Below are positions 16,812 to 25,364 of a stretch of DNA of 64,000 nt, one piece after another (within the stretch, counting starts at the first letter, position 1; every line of letters starts with the position of its first letter). The notes under the pieces were generated by a model. That model was not told the origin of the DNA, ran no database searches, and saw only the letters and a list, made by a program, of their open reading frames with translations. The stretch is from contig CALURU010000008.1 of assembly GCA_944323255.1 (NCBI GenBank), positions 45,345 to 109,344 on the forward strand. The letters are read 5' to 3'. The stretch comes from Candidatus Gastranaerophilales bacterium (GTDB lineage Bacteria; Cyanobacteriota; Vampirovibrionia; Gastranaerophilales; Gastranaerophilaceae). Position numbers and translations under genes: made by a program.

Positions 16812-17087
16812 ATGAATCAGGATGTAGTTATAACGCTTTTACAAAAAATGTTTATATTAACCTTGGAAATATCTGTTCCAATTTTGTTAGTTGGTGTAGT
16901 ACTTGGTTTGCTTGTCAGTATTTTTCAAACAGTTACTCAAATACAGGAATCAACTCTAACCTTTGTGCCGAAAATTGTTGGTTGTGTATTGTTGTTGATT
17001 TTTTTAATGCCATGGATCTTCAGCATATTTATAACTACTGTTAATGAATTTATGGATATGATACCACAGTTAATCGGCGGAGTATAA
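16812..17087 (+). CDS. fliQ: Flagellar/type III export apparatus protein FliQ
   Basis: 91 residues, two membrane helices, as expected. Family features: an N-terminal helix leading to P-I-L-L-V-G-V-V-L-G-L, then S-I-F-Q-T-V-T-Q-I-Q-E-S-T-L-T-F-V-P-K, then a second helix ending near P-W. It forms the export gate with FliP and FliR. The stop overlaps the fliR start by one base (TAATG), so translation is coupled. Confidence 0.96.
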   Translation: MNQDVVITLLQKMFILTLEISVPILLVGVVLGLLVSIFQTVTQIQESTLTFVPKIVGCVLLLIFLMPWIFSIFITTVNEFMDMIPQLIGGV

Positions 17088-17866
17088 TGTTCAACCTTGA
17101 TGTATTATTTTCAACTGCTAATATAATTTTATTTATGGCAATTTTTACAAGGTTGTCAGGTTTGTTCATGTCAGCGCCGATATTTTCAACGTACCCTATT
17201 CCTATGCAGGTTAAAATCTGGCTTGCTGCAACAATTGCGTTTATTCTGTTTCCAATTGTTCAGTATAATACGGCATTTACAGCTCCTAATTCAGTGCCGG
17301 CACTTACAATAATATTATTAAAAGAATTTTTTGTCGGATTTGCTATGGGGTATTGTGCAAATATCATATTTGTTGGAATTGAACTCGGGGTTAATATGTT
17401 TGCAATTCAGATGGGATTATCTGCGGATCAGGCTTTAAATCCGACCTCAGGCGGACAGTCACCGGTCATAACGCAGGCTTATACGTATCTTGCAACAATG
17501 TTATTTATCGCCTTAGGTGCGCATCAATGGCTTTTTTCTGCAATTTATAACAGCTTTAAAACATTACCTGTTGGTTATACTTTTATATTTTCGCCAGAAC
17601 TTGTCGGACATATAGTGAGCATTTCTGCGCAAATGTTTAGTATCGGCTTGAGTATTTCTTTGCCAATATTTGGTATTTTGTTTATAACAGATGTTCTGCT
17701 GGGGTTTACTTCTAAAATGATGCCTCAAATGAACATTTTTATGGTCTCTTTGCCTTTAAAAATTTATTTAGGTTTGCTGCTTTCTTTAATTTTTATGCGC
17801 CCGACGGCAGAATATATTACTGTATTGATTGAACGTTTTATGGAGCACATAGCTTTCTTATTTTAA
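17087..17866 (+). CDS. fliR: Flagellar/type III export apparatus protein FliR
   Basis: 259 residues with about six membrane helices. Family motifs include F-T-R-L-S-G-L-F-M-S-A-P-I-F, the helix pair with L-L-K-E-F-F-V-G-F-A-M-G, and the Q-M-G-L-S-A-D-Q-A-L-N-P loop. It is the third export gate subunit. In many genomes flhB follows immediately or is fused; here a minus-strand DUF2142 gene separates them. The stop overlaps the stop of that convergent gene by four bases. Confidence 0.96.
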   Translation: MFNLDVLFSTANIILFMAIFTRLSGLFMSAPIFSTYPIPMQVKIWLAATIAFILFPIVQYNTAFTAPNSVPALTIILLKEFFVGFAMGYCANIIFVGIELGVNMFAIQMGLSADQALNPTSGGQSPVITQAYTYLATMLFIALGAHQWLFSAIYNSFKTLPVGYTFIFSPELVGHIVSISAQMFSIGLSISLPIFGILFITDVLLGFTSKMMPQMNIFMVSLPLKIYLGLLLSLIFMRPTAEYITVLIERFMEHIAFLF

Positions 17867-19179
17867 GAATAAATAATCAGATATGCTGCATATGTCAAGT
17901 TTGCAATTAAAACAGTTAGTATTATTGCTTTAATTGTTAATACATGTTTATCAGGTAATGAAAAGCCGGTAATAGTTTGTAGTACAGGTGCAAGTACTAA
18001 ATATAGCGGAATAAAATATCTGCCTTGAACTCCAATTATAATATCGTTTTCCAGCGGTGAAAATGTCAAGAAATAGAGCAATATAGTTAAAATTACAAAC
18101 AGTATTGATACAGAGCAGATGGTTGCAATATTAAATAAATTTATTTTATTCTTTCCTAATGAAAGTGAACAAAGGTATGCAATAAATAGTGATATTACAG
18201 CAATCGGTTTAGGTTCTATTTCCAGCCAGCCAAGACGGAAAATACTTGATTGAACATAAAAAGTGGTTTTATGAACAAGTGTGTTTATAATTAATTTAAC
18301 AACGTACATTGGATATTGCAGCATTAGAGCTTTTCTTGCTGCATAATCTATGTTGTTGGCAATCAGTATGAAAGAGTTTGAACTGATAAATGCTTGTAAC
18401 AGTATGACAGGCAGGATTATAAGAATAAAAAGAACGTATTTGTTTCGTTTTATTTTAGATTTTGGAATTAGTAGAAACAGGAATATAAGTAAAAATAGTC
18501 CTTTCATAAGAGTTGTGATAAATGACAGGAAAATTAATAAATTTAGTTGTTTTTTAGAGATTCTTGATTTTCCGTATGCGAGTTTAAAAATAAATGCAAT
18601 GTATAAAAATGCAAATGATAAATTTATGCAATCAGCAGAAAGCGACATTCCTTCATAGACTGTCATGGGAAATAGGGCTGTTGTTAAGAATGCCCATTTG
18701 TATTTAGGAGTTATTTTTATGGCAAGGTATGTAAGTGAAAGCCAGACTATTAGATTAAACAAACGACTGAGGTAGAATTGAATATATGGGTTTTCCGTAA
18801 ATAATGAGCCGGTTTTTATAGCTGCTGCTGCCGGCAGATACAGTAAGAAGGAATATCCGCTGTTATTGTGCGTATAATTAAGGTTTTTAAATTCAAAAAG
18901 CTCTGTATAATGTGGAATGTCTTTGAATTTTTGAAAATTTGAACAATTATTCTTTACTACCAGCTTTCTATAAGGCAGAATATCTTTTGAAATATCGCCG
19001 TTTTTGTTGTTATGGATTACAAGATTTGCAACTTCGCAGGCTCTAAGTAAGTGCATAGGCTCATCCGGAACTTGAAAAATTGGGGTTATGAACATTAGAA
19101 GCAGACCAAAGAATGTTCCGATAATAAGAAATATCTTCTCGGGTTTTGTATCGCATAATATGTGCATGTACTTTTTCAT
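17863..19179 (-). CDS. DUF2142 family multi-pass membrane protein
   Basis: 438 residues with about 10-12 membrane helices. The diagnostic P-D-E-P-M-H-L-L-R-A block lies just after the first helix, with the D-E pair of the family. This topology resembles GT-C lipid-linked glycosyltransferases, and DUF2142 proteins are suspected to modify polysaccharides or glycoproteins. It sits on the opposite strand between fliR and flhB, so it interrupts the export operon. It could glycosylate flagellin or surface proteins, but that is speculation. The start has no ribosome site; a TTTACA-N16-TAATAA promoter lies 7 bases upstream, suggesting a very short or absent leader. Confidence 0.82.
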   Translation of the reverse strand: MKKYMHILCDTKPEKIFLIIGTFFGLLLMFITPIFQVPDEPMHLLRACEVANLVIHNNKNGDISKDILPYRKLVVKNNCSNFQKFKDIPHYTELFEFKNLNYTHNNSGYSFLLYLPAAAAIKTGSLFTENPYIQFYLSRLFNLIVWLSLTYLAIKITPKYKWAFLTTALFPMTVYEGMSLSADCINLSFAFLYIAFIFKLAYGKSRISKKQLNLLIFLSFITTLMKGLFLLIFLFLLIPKSKIKRNKYVLFILIILPVILLQAFISSNSFILIANNIDYAARKALMLQYPMYVVKLIINTLVHKTTFYVQSSIFRLGWLEIEPKPIAVISLFIAYLCSLSLGKNKINLFNIATICSVSILFVILTILLYFLTFSPLENDIIIGVQGRYFIPLYLVLAPVLQTITGFSLPDKHVLTIKAIILTVLIANLTYAAYLIIYS

Positions 19180-19241
19180 AGTAAGATTATTAGAGAAAAA
19201 TTGTTATATGTAAATATAATGTAAAGTTAATTGTTAAATGT

Positions 19242-19247
19242 TATAAT
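19242..19247 (+). promoter_or_regulatory. TATAAT -10 box seven bases before flhB
   Basis: Perfect TATAAT, then ATAAACC, then the flhB ATG. No Shine-Dalgarno sequence is present. Spacing would put transcription initiation at or next to the start codon (leaderless). A good -35 is not evident. Confidence 0.4.
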
Positions 19248-19254
19248 ATAAACC

Positions 19255-20337
19255 ATGGGAAATGACGCAGCAGAAAAAACAGAAGAGGCGACCAGCCGAC
19301 GGCGAACCAAAGAACGAGAACGTGGTAATGTCGCAAAAAGCAGAGACATGGACTCAGCACTTGTTATGGTTGCTGGTATTGCTCTGCTTGGAGTTTTTGC
19401 CGGCAGTATGTACAACAATATTATTGGAATGATGCGTGAAACCTTCTCCCATCTGGATTATGGCAATATGGATACTTCAAATATAATGGGGCTTTTGCTT
19501 CCGTATTTTAAGTACCTGGCAATTATTGTGCTTCCTTTTTTTGTTCTGCTTGTTATTGCAACTATTTTTATTATTAGGTTAGATGTGGGGCATGTCTTTG
19601 CTCTGGAAAAAGCTAAGTTTAACCTTGAAAACTTATCCCCTCGGAGAATGCTGCAGAATGCAAAGAGAATGTTTAACCCATTTGAACCACGTTCTATGGT
19701 AGAGTTTGCAAAATCTATATTAAAAATTGTCATAGTAGGAGCGTGTGGTTATTCTGCTATTAACAGCAGAAAAGGGGATTTGCTTGGGCTTGTCGGGTTG
19801 GAAATCCCGATTGCATTAAACATAATTCTTTCTATCTTAATTAATATGATTATTAATATGTGCCTTGCAATGCTTGTTCTGGGGTATTTAGACAAAAAAT
19901 ATCAAAATTATGAGTATGAAAAATCAATTAAGATGACGAAGCAGGAAGTTAAAGATGAGCATAAGGATACGGAGGGGGATCCTAAGATTAAGGCAAGAAT
20001 ACGTTCTATTCAAATGCAGATGGCACGTCAGCGAATGATGTCATCAGTTCCAGGTTCGGATGTTGTTGTTACAAACCCAACGCACTATGCAGTTGCGATT
20101 AAATATGACAAGACAAGAGCTCCTGCGCCTATTGTTGTTGCAAAAGGGGTTGATTATCTAGCCTTTCAGATTAGAGAAATTGCGAAGGAAAATAATGTTC
20201 CTATTGTTGAGAATAGACCCGTTGCGAGAGCCTTGTATAATTCCGTTCCGGTTGACGGGATGATTCCTTCTGATCTATATGTTGCTGTTGCAGAAATTCT
20301 CGCCTATGTTTTCAGACAGAAAAATGGTGAGGTTTAA
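19255..20337 (+). CDS. flhB: Flagellar/type III export protein FlhB (substrate specificity switch)
   Basis: 360 residues. The charged N-terminus has the family motif E-K-T-E-E-A-T-S-R-R-R-T-K-E-R-E-R-G. Four membrane helices follow. The cytosolic domain carries the autocleavage site N274-P-T-H within V-V-V-T-N-P-T-H-Y-A-V-A-I-K-Y. Conserved A-P-x-V-V-A-K-G and P-V-A-R-A-L-Y follow. FlhB cleavage switches export from rod/hook to filament substrates. The gene is separated from fliPQR by the DUF2142 gene and from flhA by three unknown minus-strand genes. Its stop lies 11 bp from the convergent gene's stop. Confidence 0.97.
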   Translation: MGNDAAEKTEEATSRRRTKERERGNVAKSRDMDSALVMVAGIALLGVFAGSMYNNIIGMMRETFSHLDYGNMDTSNIMGLLLPYFKYLAIIVLPFFVLLVIATIFIIRLDVGHVFALEKAKFNLENLSPRRMLQNAKRMFNPFEPRSMVEFAKSILKIVIVGACGYSAINSRKGDLLGLVGLEIPIALNIILSILINMIINMCLAMLVLGYLDKKYQNYEYEKSIKMTKQEVKDEHKDTEGDPKIKARIRSIQMQMARQRMMSSVPGSDVVVTNPTHYAVAIKYDKTRAPAPIVVAKGVDYLAFQIREIAKENNVPIVENRPVARALYNSVPVDGMIPSDLYVAVAEILAYVFRQKNGEV

Positions 20338-20348
20338 AAATATTAATT

Positions 20349-22292
20349 TTATAGCGGGCTTATTTTCTGGTAAATTTCTGGATATGATTCTGAGAAATAT
20401 CGTTGAAATGCCCTTCTTGAATACCGCAAAGCATACCGTATATCAGATAATGCATTTTTGTTATTTAATATAAGCGGTGAATGTAGGTATGAATCTTCTA
20501 TTTGGTTCAACTTATTTATGTCATTATGAGTCAACGCTCCTGTTAATTCTTCTATGTTAAAGTGATAGTTATCTATTAAGTTTTTAAAGGATTCATCTGC
20601 TATATTATTGTAGGCGTAATCTAATTCCGGTACGTATTTAATCTTTTTGTCTTTTACAACTTCCAGAAGTTTAGGGTTTTCAGCATTCATAATCTTTTCC
20701 ATAACAGAAATTCCGTAGCTGTCTTTTTTGTTATAATCTATTTGCTTTAAATTTTTAAGCAAGTTTATCATTTCTTGATATTTTGTTTTATTATTTTCCA
20801 ATGGTACTATATCAGCGATTGAATTGATAATATCGTCATTGAAATTAAGGACAAAACCATCTGTATTTAGAACATCAGGGTCTTTTAAACATTTTATAAC
20901 GTTGTCAATATCTGTGTAATTGCCCTTTGGCGGTATTTTATATTCGTTTCCGACGAAGGATCTTGCAATTCCGGAATCAAAATCCGGAGTAAGGTCAATA
21001 TAGTTATATTTTTTCTGTAAAAACTTTAGATAGTTGTTTGCAGAAATTGTACTGCCACTATTCGGAAATTTTGCAAGATAATTTTGTAATTCTTTTACGA
21101 TATCATCCAGTGGTCTGAATGTATCATTATTTTTATATTCTTCAAAATTTTCGAAAATGAAATCGTAAATTTGCTCAAGTGCTGTTGCTGAAAATTTAAT
21201 TCTTTGTTCTTCTTTAAGGTTCTTATCTCCAAGACATTTTACAAGCTCTGATACTTCATCGATATTTTGTTTTTCTATTTTTTTATCTAACCAGCTGTTT
21301 CCGCTATATTCCGGTAAAAATCTGCTAAGAAGGCTGTCTAACTTGCTGTTTCCCACGTGTCTTGGCAGATATAATTTGAAAATATATTCAGGATGTTTAT
21401 TGTCAATAAAAATTTGTCTTATTATTCCAGTTTCATCCTCAGGAGCGTTTACGAGAGGTGAAACATTTGTTAGATTACTAAACTGCTCATATATGAATTG
21501 CTTAAATATTTTATCCGGCAGCTTAAAATTCTTAGCATTTTTATCGGCAATAAATACACGTGATGGTGTTATTGTTACGGTGTTTCTGACCAGTGATTCA
21601 ATAAATTGGGACGGAGCTTGTTTATTAGCAAATTCTTTTGTCAAATATATAAGCATTCTGTCTGCACGATTTTCTTGAATTTCGTCGGAAGTTTCTTCAA
21701 ATGCGGCATCTCTTTTAAGTCTTATATCTTTAATAATCTGTGCGAGCTCTTCTGTGAATTTGTCATCTTTAATCTCATTTGCCTGCATTTTTGCAAGCGT
21801 ATATATATTTTCAAGAATTCTGTCGTAATATTCAAATTTCTGGTCTTTCGTTACGTTTTTATTTTCTATACCCTGTAATATATCCTGAAGCGCTGAAAGG
21901 TCGTGATTGTTTAAATCTTTAAAAAATCTGCTGTATGATTTATCCAGATACAATTCAGGTATGTATTCCGATTTATTATTGGCAATTAAAGTTTCTCTAA
22001 TCCTTTGAGCGCCTTCTTTAGATTCGTTATAGATTTTAGGCGGAGTTTTGGGGTTACCTGACTGCTGCTGCAAATATTTATCCAATTCTTCCGGTGTCAT
22101 TTTGTATTTTTCGTAAGCAGTATCTCTGTAAGTGTTATTTATGCTATAAGTAGCTGTTATTCCACCTGCAGTAATTGTGCTTGTCCAAAAGACTTTACCA
22201 ATTTTTTCGGCATTATATTTAGAGGAAAAGTTCGGCTGTTGAGAAGAGTGTTTTTTATAGGTTGAATATTGTATAACTGGTAAAATTTTCAT
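20349..22292 (-). CDS. Paralogous repeat protein of unknown function, member 3
   Basis: 647 residues from the ATG at 22292, preceded by AAAGGA; an ATG at 22307 has no good ribosome site. The N-terminus M-K-I-L-P-V is followed by a Q-P-N-F-S-S-K block near residue 20 and a hydrophobic Gly/Thr/Ala helix near 35-50. Two internal repeats contain I-R-E-T-L-I-A-N-N-K-S-E-Y-I-P-E-L-Y-L and I-R-Q-I-F-I-D-N-K-H-P-E-Y-I-F-K-L-Y-L. The C-terminal 200 residues match the other two paralogs (N-S-I-A-D-I-V-P, then I-D-Y-N-K-K-D-S-Y-G-I-S-V-M-E-K-I-M-N-A-E-N). Predicted all-helical and charged. It is last in a three-gene minus-strand operon inside the flagellar export island. An exported or surface effector-like role is inference. 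Confidence 0.75.
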   Translation of the reverse strand: MKILPVIQYSTYKKHSSQQPNFSSKYNAEKIGKVFWTSTITAGGITATYSINNTYRDTAYEKYKMTPEELDKYLQQQSGNPKTPPKIYNESKEGAQRIRETLIANNKSEYIPELYLDKSYSRFFKDLNNHDLSALQDILQGIENKNVTKDQKFEYYDRILENIYTLAKMQANEIKDDKFTEELAQIIKDIRLKRDAAFEETSDEIQENRADRMLIYLTKEFANKQAPSQFIESLVRNTVTITPSRVFIADKNAKNFKLPDKIFKQFIYEQFSNLTNVSPLVNAPEDETGIIRQIFIDNKHPEYIFKLYLPRHVGNSKLDSLLSRFLPEYSGNSWLDKKIEKQNIDEVSELVKCLGDKNLKEEQRIKFSATALEQIYDFIFENFEEYKNNDTFRPLDDIVKELQNYLAKFPNSGSTISANNYLKFLQKKYNYIDLTPDFDSGIARSFVGNEYKIPPKGNYTDIDNVIKCLKDPDVLNTDGFVLNFNDDIINSIADIVPLENNKTKYQEMINLLKNLKQIDYNKKDSYGISVMEKIMNAENPKLLEVVKDKKIKYVPELDYAYNNIADESFKNLIDNYHFNIEELTGALTHNDINKLNQIEDSYLHSPLILNNKNALSDIRYALRYSRRAFQRYFSESYPEIYQKISPL

Positions 22293-22314
22293 TGTATGTC
22301 CTTTCAAACGGAGT

Positions 22315-23394
22315 TTAGCTAAAAATATACGGGTAAGTATCTGTTAAATATGTAGAAAAAACGTTGCTGCAGCGCTCATGTGCATATATTAACTGTTCTC
22401 TTATATTAATATTATTCAATATCATTGGTGATGACAGATACTTATCTAAAAGTGGTAATCTTGTCTTATCTTCATTGCGGATAATGCTTATCAACTCATC
22501 TACATTGAAGTTTACCGTATCAACCAGCTTTTTAAACTTATTGTCTTGAATATTGTTATAAACAACGTCTAATTCCGGGAGATATTTGATATCCTTGTCT
22601 TTAACAACATCCAGAAGTTCATAATTCTCTGCATTCAGAATTTTTTCTATGACAGAAATATCAAATTCATCTTTTCTGTTGTAATCAATAAGCGGCAATT
22701 TCTTTAGCAGTTCAATCATTCTTGTATACTGTTTTCTGTTAGCTTCTGTAGGGACAATGTTTGCAATCGAATTAACTATTTTATCATTAAAGTTAATAGT
22801 GCTTCCATGATAATATTCTATTTGTTTGCTCTCCAGCAATGAAATGATTTCATTAATGTCATTGTAATTCTCTAAGACCGGAATATTTTTGCCAACTTTT
22901 TTCTGCAATATATTTATGATTTTTTTTAATTCTTCCAATTCATTGTTTTTGAGTGTGTCATGATTTTCAGCAATAAAATTATAGAGTTCACGCTGCATTT
23001 TATCGGCAATTACAATTCGCATTTCTTCGTCATACTTGTCGAAACCTTCAAGAAACCACGCCAGTGATGAGATTATATCCTGAGCTTCCGAATACTCAGC
23101 TTGACTATTTTGTTGTAAAGCTTCAATATTTTTGCGGTTTTCTTCAATAGGAGTTGTCATATTTTGTTGATTGTCAAGTTTTTCATCCGACATATTTACA
23201 TCATCAGACGGATTGTAGTTAAAATAGTTCTTCATAGCATATCCGGCAGTTATTCCGCTGGCTATTGAAGAACTGCCTTGTATCATTTTTCTTAATTTTT
23301 CAGCATCGACTTTCGCTCTAAAATTCGGCATAATTCCGGAATTATGGTATTGTTTCTTGTTAAAATTAAATTGTGTAACTGGGGTGATTCTCAT
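22315..23394 (-). CDS. Paralogous repeat protein of unknown function, member 2 (short)
   Basis: 359 residues. The N-terminus M-R-I-T-P-V and M-P-N-F-R-A-K near residue 23 match the paralogs, followed by a hydrophobic S-S-S-I-A-S-G-I-T-A-G-Y helix. It lacks the I-R-x-x-F-I-x-N-x-K-x-E-Y internal repeats but keeps the complete C-terminal block: N-S-I-A-N-I-V-P, then I-D-Y-N-R-K-D-E-F-D-I-S-V-I-E-K-I-L-N-A-E-N, L-L-D-V-V-K-D, Y-L-P-E-L-D-V-V-Y-N-N-I-Q-D. The start overlaps the previous gene's stop as ATGA. It appears to be an internally deleted version of its neighbours. Confidence 0.75.
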   Translation of the reverse strand: MRITPVTQFNFNKKQYHNSGIMPNFRAKVDAEKLRKMIQGSSSIASGITAGYAMKNYFNYNPSDDVNMSDEKLDNQQNMTTPIEENRKNIEALQQNSQAEYSEAQDIISSLAWFLEGFDKYDEEMRIVIADKMQRELYNFIAENHDTLKNNELEELKKIINILQKKVGKNIPVLENYNDINEIISLLESKQIEYYHGSTINFNDKIVNSIANIVPTEANRKQYTRMIELLKKLPLIDYNRKDEFDISVIEKILNAENYELLDVVKDKDIKYLPELDVVYNNIQDNKFKKLVDTVNFNVDELISIIRNEDKTRLPLLDKYLSSPMILNNINIREQLIYAHERCSNVFSTYLTDTYPYIFS

Positions 23395-25190
23395 AAATTG
23401 TCCTTTTTTAAAGTAACTTTATTGTTTTGTATTAAAGAGGAGGATAAGTGACGTTCAAGTTCCGGTGATTTATTGTGTAATAACTTTCTTAATCCTTCCA
23501 CGTTAAACTTCATATTATCGATTGCTTTTTTAAACTTTTCATCTTGAATATTGTCGTAGACATCGTCTAATTCCGGTAAGTAATCTATGTTATGCTCTTT
23601 AACAACATCTAAAAGTTCAAAATTTTCGGCATTCATTATTTTTTCTATTATTGAAATCCCGTATTCGTCTTTTTGATTGTAATCAACCTCCGGTAAACCT
23701 TTTAATAATTCAATCATTTCCGTGTATTTAGCTTTATCAACATCAGTAGGGATAATATTGGCTATAGAATTTAGGATATTATCATAATAGTTCAAAACTT
23801 TGCCCTTTGATTCTGAAACATCCTCCGTTTTAAGGCAGCTTATAATACTGTCAATATTTTTGAAATCCATGTTTTCCGGTAATTGGTATATTTTACCGAA
23901 AATTTTCTTTACAATATCTGCTTTAATGTTATCTTCCGGCATAATCTTTTTAAGTATTGTGTATTTGTATTTAGGTTGCTTCTGATTGATATAATAGTCG
24001 CTGCCGGAGAACCTATCAGGATTTGATGTCAGGTATTCATCAACATTCTGTCTCAAAATGTCAGCATAATTACCAAGTTCTTCTGTAAATTTGTCATTTT
24101 GTAATTTATATCTGTTATTGTAAATGTAATCATACATTATACAAAGTATTCTATCTGAAAAAATATATTTATCTTTTTCATTCAGTATGCCGCTATTTAT
24201 AATGTCAATAATGTCCGGCATTGCAGATAAATCTCTGTTTTCAAGGTTATTTTCCAAAACATTGATTATCCTTGGTTTATTGTTATCTCTAAGATACAAA
24301 TCAAGAACATATTCAGGCTTACCATTATCTATGAATACTTTTCTTATAATCTTAGCTTCTTCAGGTGTTGCCTTCCATACTGGCGGATTTACCGAACGAT
24401 AGTCCATAAAATATTGTTCATCAAGAAATCTTTCAAAAAATGCCTGCGGCATTTTATAATTTTCTGCATTTTTATCAGCCAGAAAAACATCAGAGCCCTT
24501 AAGAGTCAGAGTATTTTCAAAGGTAGATTTTACAAGATCGGATTTAATACTTTTATCTGCTAAATTTCTCTTGTAATACTTTGTCATATGTATCAGTTCA
24601 TTATCAGATACGCTCTCCTTGATACTGCCTTTTACCTCTTCAAATGCTGCGCTTTTCTTCTCTTTTACATACTCAATTATTTGTCCGAGTTCATTTGTAA
24701 ATTCATCATTTCCCAAATTCTCTGCATTAACATACAAATAGCGGTAAATAACCTGCAGCATGTCATCATAGTGACCGAATTTGAATTTTTTATTTTTTTC
24801 GCTTTCGCATCCGACAAGTATGTCAGGTATCGCTGATAAATCTTTGTTCTCAAGGTCATTAAAAAGCCTTCCGTCCCTCAAGCCCAGATACAAAACCGGA
24901 ATTTCAGAGGCTTTGTCGTTGGAAATAAACGTCTCACGAATCTTTTGTGCTTCTTCTTTTGAGGCGTAATAAATACGCGGGAAATGAACCGGCGACCAGG
25001 CTTGCTGCTCTAAAAAAGCACTTAATTTTTTATCATCCATCTTTAATGATTCGTTAACCTGACTTGCGGCTGCTGCAATACTTGCAGAGGTAATTGCACC
25101 GCCGAGTATCCTTTTAGAGTTTTGAAAACCCTTAAAATTCCTGCTATTTTTTCCGGTATTGTAATGATTTGTGACGGGATATATTTTCAT
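23391..25190 (-). CDS. Paralogous repeat protein of unknown function, member 1
   Basis: 599 residues from the ATG at 25190, with AGAGGATG upstream; an upstream in-frame start at 25226 is unlikely. The N-terminus M-K-I-Y-P-V, then N-F-K-G near 18, then an Ala/Ser-rich hydrophobic segment (G-G-A-I-T-S-A-S-I-A-A-A-A-S). Two repeats contain A-Q-K-I-R-E-T-F-I-S-N-D-K and A-K-I-I-R-K-V-F-I-D-N-G-K, each followed by L-Y-L, a gap, and D-L-S-A-x-x-D-I. The C-terminal block is shared with the other two. First gene of the trio, 175 bp upstream of and divergent from flhA. No family recognised. Confidence 0.75.
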   Translation of the reverse strand: MKIYPVTNHYNTGKNSRNFKGFQNSKRILGGAITSASIAAAASQVNESLKMDDKKLSAFLEQQAWSPVHFPRIYYASKEEAQKIRETFISNDKASEIPVLYLGLRDGRLFNDLENKDLSAIPDILVGCESEKNKKFKFGHYDDMLQVIYRYLYVNAENLGNDEFTNELGQIIEYVKEKKSAAFEEVKGSIKESVSDNELIHMTKYYKRNLADKSIKSDLVKSTFENTLTLKGSDVFLADKNAENYKMPQAFFERFLDEQYFMDYRSVNPPVWKATPEEAKIIRKVFIDNGKPEYVLDLYLRDNNKPRIINVLENNLENRDLSAMPDIIDIINSGILNEKDKYIFSDRILCIMYDYIYNNRYKLQNDKFTEELGNYADILRQNVDEYLTSNPDRFSGSDYYINQKQPKYKYTILKKIMPEDNIKADIVKKIFGKIYQLPENMDFKNIDSIISCLKTEDVSESKGKVLNYYDNILNSIANIIPTDVDKAKYTEMIELLKGLPEVDYNQKDEYGISIIEKIMNAENFELLDVVKEHNIDYLPELDDVYDNIQDEKFKKAIDNMKFNVEGLRKLLHNKSPELERHLSSSLIQNNKVTLKKDNL

Positions 25191-25364
25191 AAAACATCCT
25201 CTTAGAGTTCTGTTATATTTTTTCAAGTATTGTAAATATATTTTTTGTTATATTAAATTAGTAATGTTAAAAAAAATTTACAAAAAGAAGCTATTTTGAT
25301 ATTTGAGATAATGATGTTAAAATATTAGTATTGGAGAGGATTGCCTGAAAAAGGCTAAAGGATA

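Noticed and set aside
22315..23394. Middle member of the paralogous trio as a pseudogene
   Set aside because: It is shorter, but the frame is intact, overlaps the upstream gene as ATGA and keeps both the N-terminal signature and C-terminal block.
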